Assembly: GCF_932526225.1 (NCBI RefSeq)
Contig: NC_064035.1
Coordinates: 14,742,469 to 14,806,468 of the forward strand
Direction: 5' to 3'
Length of the DNA stretch: 64,000 nucleotides
Source: Nematostella vectensis
Lineage: Eukaryota; Cnidaria; Anthozoa; Actiniaria; Edwardsiidae
Shown here: one piece after another, positions 38,296 to 49,475 of the stretch
Position numbering within the stretch: position 1 is the stretch's first letter
How the letters are laid out: the number at the start of each line of letters is the position of its first letter
Position numbers and translations under genes: made by a program
Notes under the pieces: generated by a model
Seen by the model: the letters and a program-made list of their open reading frames with translations, nothing else
What the model was told of the DNA's origin: nothing
Database searches by the model: none

Positions 38296-40173
38296 GCCTA
38301 GTGCACACTAGCAACATAACAACATAACGACATGGGCACGTGCACTATGTTTAGCCCGACATAACGACCACCACAACCAGGTTTTGGGAGGGGTCTTTCT
38401 TTATATCAATCAATGACTGTCATTTTTTTTCTAAATAAACCCAGGGTGATCACAGGAAACCTGTGACATTTTGAAACGACAAGCAAGAGTTTTCAAAATA
38501 GCATTGATTGATATGATTTCCAAGGGGTAGAAACCACGGATGAGGTGTCCACTCAGAATTGATTAACACTTTAAACTCAAAATATTATACTTATGTACCA
38601 CCCGTACGGAGTGAAATCTCTCCATTACCGGAGGTTGCAATTTTTCTTTTCATTTAGTGTCGTCACTAATGTCTCCTCCACTTTAGAAAGAGGGTGGTCC
38701 AGATCTTTTTGCAACCGGTTTAACAGCACTGGCTCTTGCCTCTCCCTGTTGTAGGTATCGCAGTGTGACTCGTGTTCGTGCAGTTCCTCTAGGTGTTGAT
38801 CTCTCTTGCACCGGACACAAGAATCTCTCAGCTTAGCAATGATGCTAACAAGAAGTTGGGGAGGCTTTCCAACTCGGCTACCAATGTCGGGTGATAACAC
38901 ACCGGACAAGGCCCACCGTCGCCTGTGCTACCTAGCCATTGATTTATACATGATGCACAGTACAAGTGCTCACAGCTACCCATAACCGCTGCTTGAAGAA
39001 TCTCTTTGCAAATGGGGCATACCACTTCTTCGGGAAAACTTTAAAAGCGGTGGAGAGGGGGCATAACCCCCACCACTTTGGCTGATACAGCCGCTGGGGG
39101 GACACTGACAGGGGATGGGATGCTTTGTTTCTTAGGTCTTCCACGGCCTAGAGATCTTTTTCGTATTTTTCCTCCTCGGTTCTTAAATAAGATACATGCC
39201 TCACAATCATCGCCATCTCTGTGGGCATTCCACTCCACGACCTGTGTTGCACATTGATAGGCCTGACTGGTTGATATTTTTTTTGCTTTGCTGTAACAAT
39301 TGTTACAAAGACGCTTAGGGTGGACGTCGTCGTCGTCCCTTCCGGTGTCGACGCTGAAAGCTCTTTGGATAAGCGTACTTATGTGTGGTGCACTGCAGTC
39401 GTAGGTGTACGCGTTAGTTGTACAACTGCCGCATATGCGACAAGATTTGTCTAAATTTTTTCCATGAAATGTCGCCATTACTGGAAAGTAAGGTTAAAAC
39501 ATGGGCTATTCAGTCATTTCCTTTAAGAACCAGTTATAGATAATATTGTAATGTTTTTTCTCTATAATTGTCGAGTCCTAGATATGTTTGCCATAGCAAG
39601 TTGCGGCTGTATCCAACTGAAATTTGCAACATCCAGGAGTAGTGGTAAACAAGAAATTACGCATTGCTAAGTGCGTAAAAAAATAATTAATAGAAAAGCA
39701 ATGGCATGGCGAGAATGAGACCTCCTTTCCAAACATGTGTATCTATCTAGATTTACATTGCTTTGCTTCAAAGTTAATAAAAACAAGGTGTGTTTTGATG
39801 TTATTTTTATAATTTTTGCGATGACGAATTTCACGACAAAACCCGATAGTTGTCAATATTGTCTAAATACTAGTACTTATTGCGAAATAATGTATACAGA
39901 ATGGTTGAAAGAACAATCCTTTTTAATTATCTTTGAAGAAAACTTACCTTTTTCATGAAACACGGAAACAGTATAGCAAAATAGGGCGGGAGAAAATTTT
40001 CATAATTCCCGCCATCTTTGTTGCTACGGAAGCTTTGGGGCATAGCAACGGGAATGGCCGCGCGGGGGATTAGGGCCTAATGGCATGCGCGAAACAGCCA
40101 GAAACAGCCGCGCGTTATGCCGAAGATAAGAGTGCGCGCGCCCATGTCGTTATGTCGCTAGTGTGCACTAGGC
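38296..40173 (-). mobile_element. 1.9-kb TIR transposon carrying a RAG1 N-terminal-like gene
   Basis: The left end reads GCCTAGTGCACACTAGC, then AACATAAC repeats and GACATGGGC. The right end, on the other strand, reads GCCTAGTGCACACTAGC, then GACATAACGACATGGGC. The inverted repeats therefore match for about 45 bp apart from a short indel of one ACATAAC copy. ACATAACGAC motifs recur just inside the left end, like subterminal transposase-binding repeats. The only coding content is the broken RAG1-N-like gene at 38625-39478. No catalytic (RNase H-fold) transposase core is seen. No clear target duplication is visible. A short element at 59631-59912 shares the ends and the subterminal motif. Confidence 0.75.
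38625..39478 (-). pseudogene. RAG1 N-terminal-like zinc-finger/RING gene, broken
   Basis: From ATG 39478 the frame carries CRICG (Cys13, Cys16), then HPKRLCNNC (His53, Cys58, Cys61), VEWNAH and CEAC (Cys92, Cys95). These match the zinc-binding N-terminal region of vertebrate RAG1 in order and spacing. A basic stretch with GRGRPKK (AT-hook-like) follows. A TAA at 39043-39041 interrupts the frame. After it, in the same frame, is a full C3HC4 RING (CPIC, CEHLYCASC, CPVC) at about 39020-38897. A stop near 38830 and a one-base frame change then lead to CVRCKRDQHLEELHEHESHC, matching the zinc finger next to the RAG1 RING. The frame ends at 38625 with no RAG1 catalytic core. In RAG1 this region is a ubiquitin ligase and regulator of recombination. 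Two lesions make this copy unlikely to encode the full protein. TTTCCAG just before the ATG may be an acceptor of an upstream intron. Confidence 0.85.
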
Positions 40174-40179
40174 ATCATA

Positions 40180-40531
40180 AGAGATCATGTGGCTGTTTGG
40201 GTGGCAAACTAGCGCGCGCTCAGGCTTTTAGCGGCAAAAACAGCAGAAAAAGCAATTCAGCGCTTACGAAAAAGGCCAGAATTCTTTTTTTTTTTCAGAA
40301 AGGGTTTAGTTTCATTTAAATATTTTATTTTCTCTGGTGTGACGGTTCCCTGCTAGCAGAGGCCTCTTTTCTCTGTATTTCGCTGGGCTGGAGTTCGCGA
40401 GCTCCAGCCCAGCGAAATACAGAGAAAAGAGGCCTCTGCTAGCAGGGAAATGTGACGGGCACTGTCATCTCTGATTTTTTTGTTTGATTATTTTGTTTTG
40501 AATTTGCCACCCAGAAAGGTCACATGATCTC
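40180..40531. mobile_element. TIR element next to the RAG1-like transposon
   Basis: The left end is AGAGATCATGTGGCTGTTTG then GGTGGCAAAC. The right end, on the other strand, is AGAGATCATGTGACCTTTCT then GGGTGGCAAAT. The inverted repeats are about 30 bp. A related copy, without the internal palindrome, is at 47681-47902 in a HUS1 intron. The left end lies 6 bp from the end of the RAG1-like element, and similarity between the two copies may extend slightly into that sequence, so the boundary is uncertain. Confidence 0.65.
40346..40449. mobile_element. 104-bp near-perfect palindrome (foldback element)
   Basis: The two 52-nt halves are reverse complements with one mismatched pair (40394/40401), centred between 40397 and 40398. 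The arms begin TTCCCTGCTAGCAGAGGCC and end with GGGCTGGAG near the centre. TGTGACGG precedes it at 40338-40345 and recurs at 40451-40458. The related element at 47681-47902 has a single GTGTGACGGG at the same place and no palindrome. This looks like a filled versus empty site with an 8-bp target duplication. Confidence 0.9.
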
Positions 40532-42641
40532 TTCGCGCATGCGATATCTTCGACTGAAGTTGGTAACTGAAGGAAGTATAAAGATTTAAGATTTTAGACG
40601 TTCTTACAAAAAGGGTGTATAGATAGAATTCAAGATATAGTTATTTTGTCTACAAATGGGAAATAAAAACAATAACAAAAGTGTGGCTGAGTACGGCTCT
40701 TCTATGAAGGCATTCAGACGTTTGAATGGCTTGAACAGTTAATTCAACGTTCATTACCAAACGCAAGCAAATGATTTGATTCAATGATTGTTTTGGATTA
40801 AAAAAAAATCGAACGCCTGAAGTAAGTCATAGAAAACACACACGCCTTATCAAATGCACGGTGAGCTAATTGGAAGTAGTGCAATAATTATGACCACAGC
40901 GGCCCCCATTTGAATGTCCATCCATGGTATAAAACACTGAATTTTTTTAATGATGTCTTAAAAGACATCATTATGACTCATACTCCTAAATTAAATTTGC
41001 CAGTATGCCTCTTGCACTCGTATCTGCTTTAACAAGTCGTGTGCAAAATACTGAAATAAGTTACACAGGTTTAAGGATGCATAAGAAGAAAAAATTATAT
41101 AAACCTATTTCAAAAAAGGTTGCACTTTGGTAATCACGGTTCCAAACAGTGCTAAAAATGCCCGCTTCTTAGTCCCAAGATCTTAAGGTAGCGGATGAGA
41201 TTTTTTCTAGGCTTTTCTATTGATGAAGTGTGGTTTATTTATTTATTTATTTTTTTTTTGGGGGGGGGGGGGTCAAAGTGGACACTGGCGATAGACACGA
41301 TTCGTACGGACGAGTTGGGAACTTGAAGTTTCAGGAACATAAGAGCTATAGAGTCGATCTTAGAAAATTCGACTTTGACTTAAAGATAGCTGACATCAGC
41401 TTAAAAAGCACAGGCTCTGAATTTGCTCTATCCTCAATATATCTGTAATGTTAGTCATTTGGATTCTATTAGCAAAATATTTTAATTAATTCTATCAAAT
41501 TTTAGATAAGACAAATAGCTCTACAAAGACGAGAAGAACTGAGGGCTGATAACTAGGCAAACATCCTTAATGTTAGACCCAGATGTGCTGGTGTTTTTGG
41601 ACGAGTCTGGTTTTGTTAAGTTTTTTCTTACGACAAACACGCACTTCGAGACTCATTTAATCTATTTTTGTTTTGTTTTTCGTCATCGCTCAAAAAGGCT
41701 AATATAGTCGTTCTTTGGATTTCGTTGGATTTCTGATCAGTTATTTTTATCTTCAAGGACAAAACGAATCACAAGAAATTACGGCCACAGTTTCACCGGT
41801 CTTTCCTACCCTGGTTTCAGAGCCCCGAGCGTCTCTTTCTCTGAAACCAGGGTATTTTTTTCCGGGATCCCAGTAAAAAACAATCTCCAAGTTTTCTTCC
41901 GCTGTGTTGGGAAAGTAGAAATTGTTTCCACTCACTAACATTTGTGAACTTTTTCACACCCATAAATTTATAGCTGTCGAGAAAGCCGAACGAACTTTGA
42001 GGCAAATGTTAACGGCTGCCATATTTTAAATCTCCCGCCAGTCTAAAATTAGATCCCATGATACACCGCGGGTTACTACACACACATCCGCGATAACGAA
42101 AGTGCAACCTTTTTTGAAATAGGTGTATATTTCCTAAAGGCTGTTACAACATTTTATAAACAAGTACGCTTTTAATTCATGTGTAACAACACATGAATAC
42201 CATTAATGCTGAATAATCCAAATATTTTAATAGTCTTCAAAAGACTACCAAGATTGAAAGGAAAACATATAATCAAAACCAGCTCCGGGAAATGGAGCAC
42301 AGAGAAACTGGGAATAGAAAACATGATATTTTTAGGCGAAAGTGTGGTTTAATCTATTTGTCAATCATCTTAAATTTTAATTGCGGCTTATTTTGATAAT
42401 ACTTCATTCTATTGCATATTACATTTTATTCATTTTAAATCAAAAGAAATATGTAGAAATGCAGATAGATAAATATATATACATATCAAAATGAGATTTT
42501 TTCTATCTATGCAGCTATACTTTTCATAATTTGATCACATTTTATACGAGCATAGATAAATTAGGAAGCTAATAATTAGCTTTGTCAATTCAAATTTGAG
42601 CAGGTGTCTGTTTAACTGATGCGGATGACTGATTTTTTACA
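40532..42641. other. Intergenic, no supported gene
   Basis: It contains a TTTA/poly(T) run then poly(G) at about 41237-41272, and a short hairpin ACCCTGGTTTCAGAG / CTCTGAAACCAGGGT at about 41808-41852. TTGCACTTT-TAATCACGG-type phrases near 41120 resemble sequence near 42100 on the other strand (GTGCAACCTTTTTTGAAATAG), so part of this may be one repeat with ends at about 40940-41130 and 42100-42270. No coding exon is seen. Confidence 0.4.
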
Positions 42642-42916
42642 GCAGTTCTCGGAATTGTGGCAACACTAGGAATGACGGGAAATCTTATGGTTATCATCAT
42701 AGTTAAGCGAAAAAGATCGTTGCGAACCCCGACCAACATACTGCTAGCTAATCTAGCTTGCGTAGACTTTGTGAGCCTCATGTTCGCCATTCCAGCTGTA
42801 TCAGTGTTGTACGTGAGTATCCTCCAAGGCCCCGCCGGCGATCTGATATGCGTTCTCGTAACTGGGAAACTGGAGTTAACGTCTGCATAGTGACGCTCGC
42901 GGTGTCCGTACAGTGA
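42642..42916 (+). pseudogene. Rhodopsin-class GPCR fragment (TM1 to start of TM3), frameshifted
   Basis: The open frame 42633-42890 encodes a segment starting AVLGIVATLGMTGNLMV. TM1 has the GN motif (Asn1.50). The first intracellular loop, KRKRSLRTPTN, is followed by TM2, LLANLACVDFVS, with the L-x3-D motif (Asp2.50). A conserved-type Cys before TM3 lies in LICVLVTG. After GKLEL the frame hits TAG at 42888. The frame displaced by one base reads VNVCIVTLAVSVQ to a TGA at 42914, as expected for TM3, so a frameshift is likely. No start codon, DRY motif or TM4-7 are present. A TTAA MITE begins 39 bp later. Ligand cannot be inferred. It could be an exon of an intact gene with an odd annotation, but the missing remainder argues for a relic. 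Confidence 0.75.
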
Positions 42917-42954
42917 ATGTTAGTAAATTGAGGTCCAAGGATTAAATACGCGAT

Positions 42955-43198
42955 TTAAAGCCGCATTTTCACCAGTTTACTTCCGGAGGTCCGTCGGAAA
43001 CCTCAACCGTTAAAAGACAAAAGAATCTATTAAAATCTGAGATATTAAACAGGCCATCCGCTCTAAATTATCAATCACATTTTCAAAGAATCTTCCAATA
43101 AACACAATGCTTTCAATATTTTTCGCGTTTTCCGTTAAAAATCATCGGAGATTGTTACGTAATCGACCGGAAGTAAACTGGTGACAATGCGGCTTTAA
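42955..43198. mobile_element. TTAA-flanked MITE, second copy
   Basis: A 244-bp element with TTAA at both ends (42955-42958, 43195-43198) and ends GCCGCATTTTCACCAGTTTA / GTAAACTGGTGACAATGCGG. It aligns along its whole length, in reverse orientation, with 15933-16187, differing by scattered substitutions and small indels. It has no ORF. Confidence 0.9.
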
Positions 43199-44209
43199 AC
43201 CGGAAGCGGGTATTTTGTAGTTATTTTGTATTATATATTAGTAAATTAGTAGTATTTTAGGGGGCAAAATAACCTCGGGGTCCAAGACCTGACCGCGAAT
43301 TTTCAGTGTTCGCGAATTTTCCGGTCGCGAATTTTCCAACATTTACTGTACTTACGTTAGCAATTTGATATCTCACGAGCGCAATATGGCTCGAAAGCCC
43401 ATCGAGGTAAAATGGACTCACTTTGGAAAACATTGTGTACTTTCTTGTGGCAATTTGGATTATATCAGTGGCATTCGCTGTGTCTTTCTTTGTGTGCACT
43501 AAGTATGTCACTTATAAGCCTTAATTTGCATTCATGCTTGGGCAAGCCATTATGAAAAAGAGGCATTTCTTACTGTATCATGAGCTTTTGCCACGCCACA
43601 ATCATTAGAGGATTCTATTTCAACAATACAATCTGTCCAATAGATGTGGGAACAAATGGAGAGAGCGCACACACTAAACGCAAGGTCTGTAAAGTAGCGT
43701 CCGTGTTTACCCTGTGTTGGCTCGTTCGCCGTGGCAAACACCCTTGTAGAGCACGGTATCTTGCAACCACAAGGCTTGGTGTATTTGAACGCTTTGATGC
43801 TTCTTTTTGTCGACGCATCAGTCAACCAAATGATCTATTACTTTCAGCGCTCAAACTTCAGACAGGCATTTTGGGAGCTCTTACATTGCATATGAACGCA
43901 GAGGCTTCTTCTAGAACCTCATTTCTCAGGCAACAAAACATATGTATAACATTTGGCCAATTTCCTTTTAAGCCATTATAGAATGTAGAACTGTCTCCCC
44001 CCAGTTCAAAAATAGCTAGTTTAGCGACGTCGCTATGGAAACGGCAAAAACAAAAAAATCAAAGAGCAAGAGGTGAAATGCGATTTTTCTCCCCCACGAC
44101 TTGCAAACACCAAGTTTGACGGTCTCTCATGGGCGGGTAGGTTCGCGAACTATTTTCATTCTTGGCTTGCGTGGTAACAATCCAGATAGTGATTCCTGAA
44201 ATTCAGCTA
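43199..44209. other. HUS1 3' flank, no supported gene
   Basis: Open frames of 133 codons (+, 43580-43981) and 91 codons (-, 43550-43825) overlap each other and show no motif. A phrase CGCGAATTTTC repeats near 43290-43335. No clear AATAAA was found on the minus strand for HUS1. Confidence 0.4.
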
Positions 44210-47200
44210 CTACCTGGACACTGTTGGTATCATATATTGCAGTGACACATCCTCGTGCAACAGAAAGAACTGGACAGCTCTGTTTTCCACAATGTCTACG
44301 AAAAGAATACAGAAATGGAATAAGTAATGATAGCTCAATTTCTCGCTGTGGAATAACAATCAAACAGCAAGGATAACCAGCTTGGTCGGCAAGCCATCTA
44401 TTATCGCAGTACAGTTACGCCAATGACGTTTTGTGCACGAACAACAGCAAAACTGGAGATTGGAATACATGCAGTGTTTGCGCTTTTCTTTTTCGTTATT
44501 ATTTTTTTTGCTGGTATAAGTTTACTTTGTACGTCTATCATCTTGTAGATGCACATGACGAGTCATGTGGGGGCGGATTTAGGGGGCCCATTGGGGGAGC
44601 AATGCCCCCCATCATCCCCTGGGAATGAAATGTCAGAAGGAGTAGTGCGTGCACCTACCCTCCCCCCTCCCCCATTTCCGCCAAAATGTAAGTAATTTCC
44701 TATTCAAGGATCATCAAACGCTCTCCTTTTTGTTCCATATGATAACTATGAAAGCGCACCCACCCCTCAGCAAATTCTGGGTACACAACTACAATTTACC
44801 CCCTGAGATATGTTTTACATATACAGGATATAAAACAGTGGCACGAACTAGGGTAGTGTGGCACCGGCCCAGTACCAATCCCTGTCTGGATGATAAGTGG
44901 GGAAACCCAACTCTTTGTTGCACAGCTATTTGTTCATGACCGTTCATTACTCTTTTAACTTAAAAACTCACTGCATATAACTCTGTTTGGACCAAACTGC
45001 TGTCCATTCAAAAAGGTAGCTATCTTTTTTATGTCCACCCTTGCTTCAACCATTGCATCTGGATCACGGTTATGAGACATAGGGGCGTCATTCTCTAAAG
45101 GATTTGTAAAAATTAATAAGCAAAATACAACCACGACTATATATCGGATTGGTGACTTTCTGTGGGGAACCAAGCAGAAGAAGCAAGAACATTTGCTAGT
45201 AGCTGTTTTATATTTACAAGGTTCCCCACATAAAATTTACCTGAAAAGCTGTATCATACATAAGAATTAATCCTATATCCAAATACTCCTAATATATTAT
45301 AAAACATGTTCTATCTTCTGCTATAATGTTGTGCATCTTCTGCTATAATGTTTTGTCTTGGCCAATCAAATTTTTAGAATTAACAAACCACCTAGCACTT
45401 ACACAGAGCATTACTTAAATATTCTCATACCAACAGATTTCAACAACCTACCCCATGTGGGTATGTCTAAATGCTTGAAGTAAGTGGTGACGGTAACCAG
45501 GTCTGTTTCAACACCCAAAGTCATAGTGCCAGTGTAGCTTGCTGATATTGTCTAGGGAGTAATACAGAAACATCAGATCTTCTCATTTGCATAACACAGC
45601 CACAATCATCCACACTATCAAAGTGATCAAATATTAGCTACAATTGTAAATGCATTGTACCTGACAATTTAAAATTATAGGTATATATCACATTGAATAA
45701 AATAGCACTTTGTCAAGATTCTTATGTTTTATAATGTAAAAATCTAAAATCATATAATAAGTATATTCAATAGTTAATTTAGCATCCACATAATTAAGAT
45801 CTAAGGCAAGGATGAGCATTTTATGCACAAAATCACCATAAAAATAAACATCTTCTATAACAGCCTCTTGTTAGCACAATCCACATAAAAATAAATCCAT
45901 CACTCCATAACTCACTAAGAAGTTTCCAAGATTCTTCATCCTGTCAACCACATTCCTCAAGACTTTGAGTGGCGGCATGTAAATACTAACCTAGAAAATA
46001 AAAAAAAGCAATTAAATAATGTAGTTTTTGTATTGTACATATATCCTTGCCAACAAGATTCTTCAGTATTGCAGTATCAGAGTATTTCAATATTTTAAAA
46101 TCAGGGCAGTTGAAGGAGGTGGGGGCTGGGGGCACATGCCCCCCCCCCCCAATCTTTTTTAAACCATATTTGCTTATGCATAATACACACTTTTTTCACA
46201 CGAAAATGACCCCCAAAATCGGGGTGCCTATTGTACATGAAACTTCTTGTTTGAGAGGTCAAATGCTGGCATAATAATTAAAAAATAGAAAGCCCTTGAG
46301 TATTTTCCCGCGAAAAAATTAGAATAAGTTATTTCAACTCTGCGTGGCTATGCCCCCCCAATATTTTCTTAATGTTTCTGTATTGTGCCCCCCCCCAATA
46401 ATTCGAGGCCTGCTACAGCTATGATAATGTGTCTTTCTCTTCAATTTGTTTAACTGGATAATGCATTCCTTATGCTAACAACAAAGTGGATTTTTCTCCT
46501 ATGTGTCCTGAATAATGATTGTGCTTACATCAACATCTGGCATGTTTGGCTCGGCATACTCATCCCAGTTTCTCTGTGGTATAACACTAACAGGGACATC
46601 ATGTGTGACAGTCCGGGTATGTGCAGACAAAGATGGCTAGACATAACAAAGTTTTACAAGGTCAGACACCAGAAGTCAAAGATACAACCTGAAATGTGAT
46701 TATTATTAAAAAAAATACTATGATTGCCAGCTTCAATTCAAGGACTTTTTATTCTAAAGGTTTGAAAATCGCTCTATATTCAATGAAGGTTATTGAGAGA
46801 GAGAGACAGCATATTTCTACAAAAGAGGGTGACAACAATCCCAGCCTTTCCCCCTCTACTGCCCCTGTTATACAATACTCTTCATTTACATAGACTGAGG
46901 CCTATCTGTTAATGTGACACATTGAAACAAAGAATGAGGTTATACCATTTAAAATATTTGTTTTCTAATCCATTATATAAAAAGAAAAAGAATAAGAAGT
47001 AAAAGAAAATGTAATAACTACAATAATAAGTGTATTCCCCTCAAACTGGATAGGCTAAATTGTGGAAAATTGCACACACATTTATATATTATCACAATAT
47101 TATATTATATATTAATTATATATTATCACAATAATATTGAGTTTACTTACCAGGATGATCTCAAACGTTATACAAGGGACATGCTTCTTAGTAAGTTTTA

Positions 47201-49475
47201 TTTTGACAGCCTGGGCATTGCTTGCAGACCTCATTGCTCTACTCAGATTTTCTGGAATCAGCTCCAAGTAGATGTTATTTGTTTCATCTGTGCCTTCTAT
47301 GCGGTACTCATCAAAGATGTTGCACTGAAAATTAGATACAATATTGCTATTAATCACAATACAATTAGTTTTATTAATGCTTTTTTATGAGATACTTGAA
47401 AAAAGATGAAACTAAATAAGTTATACTGCAGTAAAAGTAAATGTGTTGAAAGAGTCAGTTGGAGTCTTATACCACCAGATGTGTGGAAGATACAGCACAT
47501 TGGTAACAATGAGCAGGAAAAAAAGTATGCATTTAGCAAGAGGGAGAGGTGCAAGAGGATGACACATGTGTAGGAAAGGGGAAGGTGTGGAAGCGGTAGA
47601 TGGTGAATGATGTCAGTAGAAAGGTGATGTTGATATGGGTTTGGATACTAAGTGCTTAACACAATAGTGGACTAGCGCTAAGAGATCATGTGACTGTTTG
47701 GGTGGCAAACTAGGGCACGCTCAGCCTTTTAGTGGCAAAATAACAGCTTCAAAAGCGAACTTATTCAGCGATCTCTTTTTTTCAGAAAGGGTTTAGTTTC
47801 ATTAAAAGATGTTATTTCTTCATCGCTCTCTGGTGTGACGGGAGCAGCTATCTCTGATTTTTTTGCTTTATTATTTTGTTTTGAATTTGCCACCAAAAAG
47901 AGGTAGAGAAGAGAGATTTGGGACAAGGACATGTTTGTATGAGGGGGAAAGGTGATGGGGGAGAAGGCAAAGGGAGGTGAACAGGCGTGTGATAAGTTAT
48001 GCATTTGATTGGTACGGGTTGTTAAAGGGGGTATATGATTGTAGGAAGGGGGGAGAAGGCAGAGGATATTTATAGGCAGGTGATAAGTATTTATGTGTGT
48101 AGGAAGAGGTTTGATAGGGGAGTATGTGTGTAGGGAGAGGTGTGATAGGGAGAGGTGTGATAAGTATTTATGTGTGTAGGAAGAGGTGTGATAGGGGAGT
48201 ATGTGTGTAGGAAGAGGTGTGATAGGGGAGTATGTGTGTAGGAAAAGGGAGATGGAGGAGGGGGAGGATTTTAATAGGGTGTTTATTACTGTATGTGTTT
48301 GGCAATGGGGTGTGGCTGGGGGCATGTGTGTAGGGGGAGATGTGGAGTAATGGGTAGGTGTGGCAGGGGGCATGTGTGTAGGGGGAGATGTGGAGTAATG
48401 GGTAGGTGTGGCAGGGGGCATGTGTGTAGGAGGAGATGTGGAGTAATGGGTAGGTGTGGTAGGGTGGCATACATGTAGGATGGAGGGAGTGGCAAAAAGG
48501 GAAGGAGAAGGATATTAAAAAGCAAAAACTAGCACTCTAGGGAAAATAAATCTGGTTTTCATGCTTGAAACATACATAGCCACCATACGTACCTTCATAC
48601 TTATTTATATCTAGATAAAGTGTTCTAAAAAAAATTTGAGTCTTGTTTCTAGAAACTAGATTCCCTTTCCTGGTGAAATCTTGTTTCCCTGCCTAAAATC
48701 ATCAAGCAAAAAAATATCCAGGTTCACTTTTCACCCCTTCAGGCCCTTTTTATTGAGCTTTTTATTGGGATATGCTTCAATCACAAATTATTGTCACTTA
48801 TCTCTAGCAATTCTTCCCTCAGGGGAGTACTCGGGTATCAGCCTGACAAGGAGGTCCAGCATATGTATTTTTAGGGGGGGAGGGGTAAACACACCTATTT
48901 TCACTAAATAGGGATGTGATCCTGGATAGGAACGGTTTCTGTCCTAACAGGATGTGTTATTTCAGTTATTTCTATCCTGAGTGGGGTCAGGGTTACAGAC
49001 GCTTGGCGGCACCCCTATAGCCAAACTGACCATGGGTGATTCCACACTACAAATTTTATAATTTCTTAAGGTACCCATTGAGACATCAAAAGGACGAGTA
49101 AAAAGGGAAATATATAGTAAGATTACCACTGTATATATCAATAAAATAACACAATTACCTGGTTTAATTCACACCATATCGATATCCCACCACTCGCTAC
49201 AGTATCCGCAAAAATGAAATACAACTTGGTTGGAGTAAGACGAAGAGTGGCAGTCTTAGCCATACGAGATATCGTGCCTAGAACACCTTAAGTAAAAAAT
49301 ATTATCATCATCCTTTTTGTTCACTTAACAGAAGATAGGTAAGGTAAGAAATGACATTTGGGAGCTAAGATTTATATTATACTAATTATTTAAATCAGAC
49401 GGTCATTCTACATAAGAACTCACGTGTGAATCGTTGCATACAGCTCAGGTCGATTATCTTAGCTCTGAATCGCAT
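44210..49475 (-). CDS. HUS1: Checkpoint clamp component HUS1, 8 exons, 278 aa
   Basis: Coding exons are complement(join(44210..44295, 44972..45094, 45452..45551, 45916..45990, 46529..46636, 47151..47324, 49159..49277, 49424..49475)), 837 nt; all junctions are GT-AG and in phase. The start [18 protein letters not shown] and the end [17 protein letters not shown] align with human HUS1 throughout (280 aa in human, from memory). Other matching blocks are [37 protein letters not shown] and [18 protein letters not shown]1 is the PCNA-fold subunit of the RAD9-RAD1-HUS1 ring loaded at DNA damage to activate ATR signalling in the nucleus. The intron between the second and third exons in transcript order (47325-49158) holds a transposon fragment and minisatellites. 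The start codon is 175 bp from a divergent tRNA gene, so the two may share an open-chromatin region. Confidence 0.96.
46090..46430. repeat. C-rich dispersed repeat in a HUS1 intron
   Basis: This includes GGTGGGGGCTGGGGGCAC followed by a run of Cs at about 46139-46150, and two more CCCCCCC-AATA segments near 46354 and 46391. A similar phrase, GGGGCGGATTTAGGGGGCCC, lies near 44572. It appears to be transposon-derived sequence of unknown family. Confidence 0.4.
47681..47902. mobile_element. Copy of the 40180-40531 TIR element in a HUS1 intron
   Basis: This begins AGAGATCATGTGACTGTTTG then GGTGGCAAAC, and ends near TTTGAATTTGCCACC. Internal phrases match the copy at 40180: AGAAAGGGTTTAGTTTCATT, TCTCTGGTGTGACGGG and ATCTCTGATTTTTTTG. 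The right inverted repeat is decayed. It lacks the 104-bp palindrome and so preserves the pre-insertion site. Confidence 0.75.
48080..48480. repeat. 31-bp and 48-bp minisatellites in a HUS1 intron
   Basis: From about 48080 to 48250, units near 31 bp (TATGTGTGTAGGAAGAGGTG then TGATAGGGGAG) repeat with variation. From 48310 a 48-bp unit (GTGTGGCAGGGGGCATGTGT ... GGAGTAATGGGTAG) repeats about 3.5 times at 48310, 48358 and 48406. Because 48 is divisible by 3, the minus strand gives long Pro/Thr/His-rich open frames that are not genes. Confidence 0.9.

Noticed and set aside
38339-38352. CACTATG heptamer just inside the left end of the RAG1-like element, as in some RAG-type transposon termini
   Set aside because: It is internal to the TIR and the corresponding right-end position reads CACTCTT, so it is not a symmetrical recombination signal.
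43580-43981. 133-codon plus-strand frame and an overlapping 91-codon minus-strand frame
   Set aside because: The two frames exclude each other and neither shows a family motif.
44127-44363. A longer frame over the HUS1 last exon whose upstream part seemed to fit the C-terminus
   Set aside because: The acceptor TTTTCGTAG at 44296 opens a different frame that matches the HUS1 C-terminus ([20 protein letters not shown]) residue by residue.
47765-48421. A 218-codon minus-strand frame rich in Pro, Thr, His and Ser
   Set aside because: It is a read-through of an intronic minisatellite whose 48-bp unit is divisible by three, and it lies wholly within a HUS1 intron.
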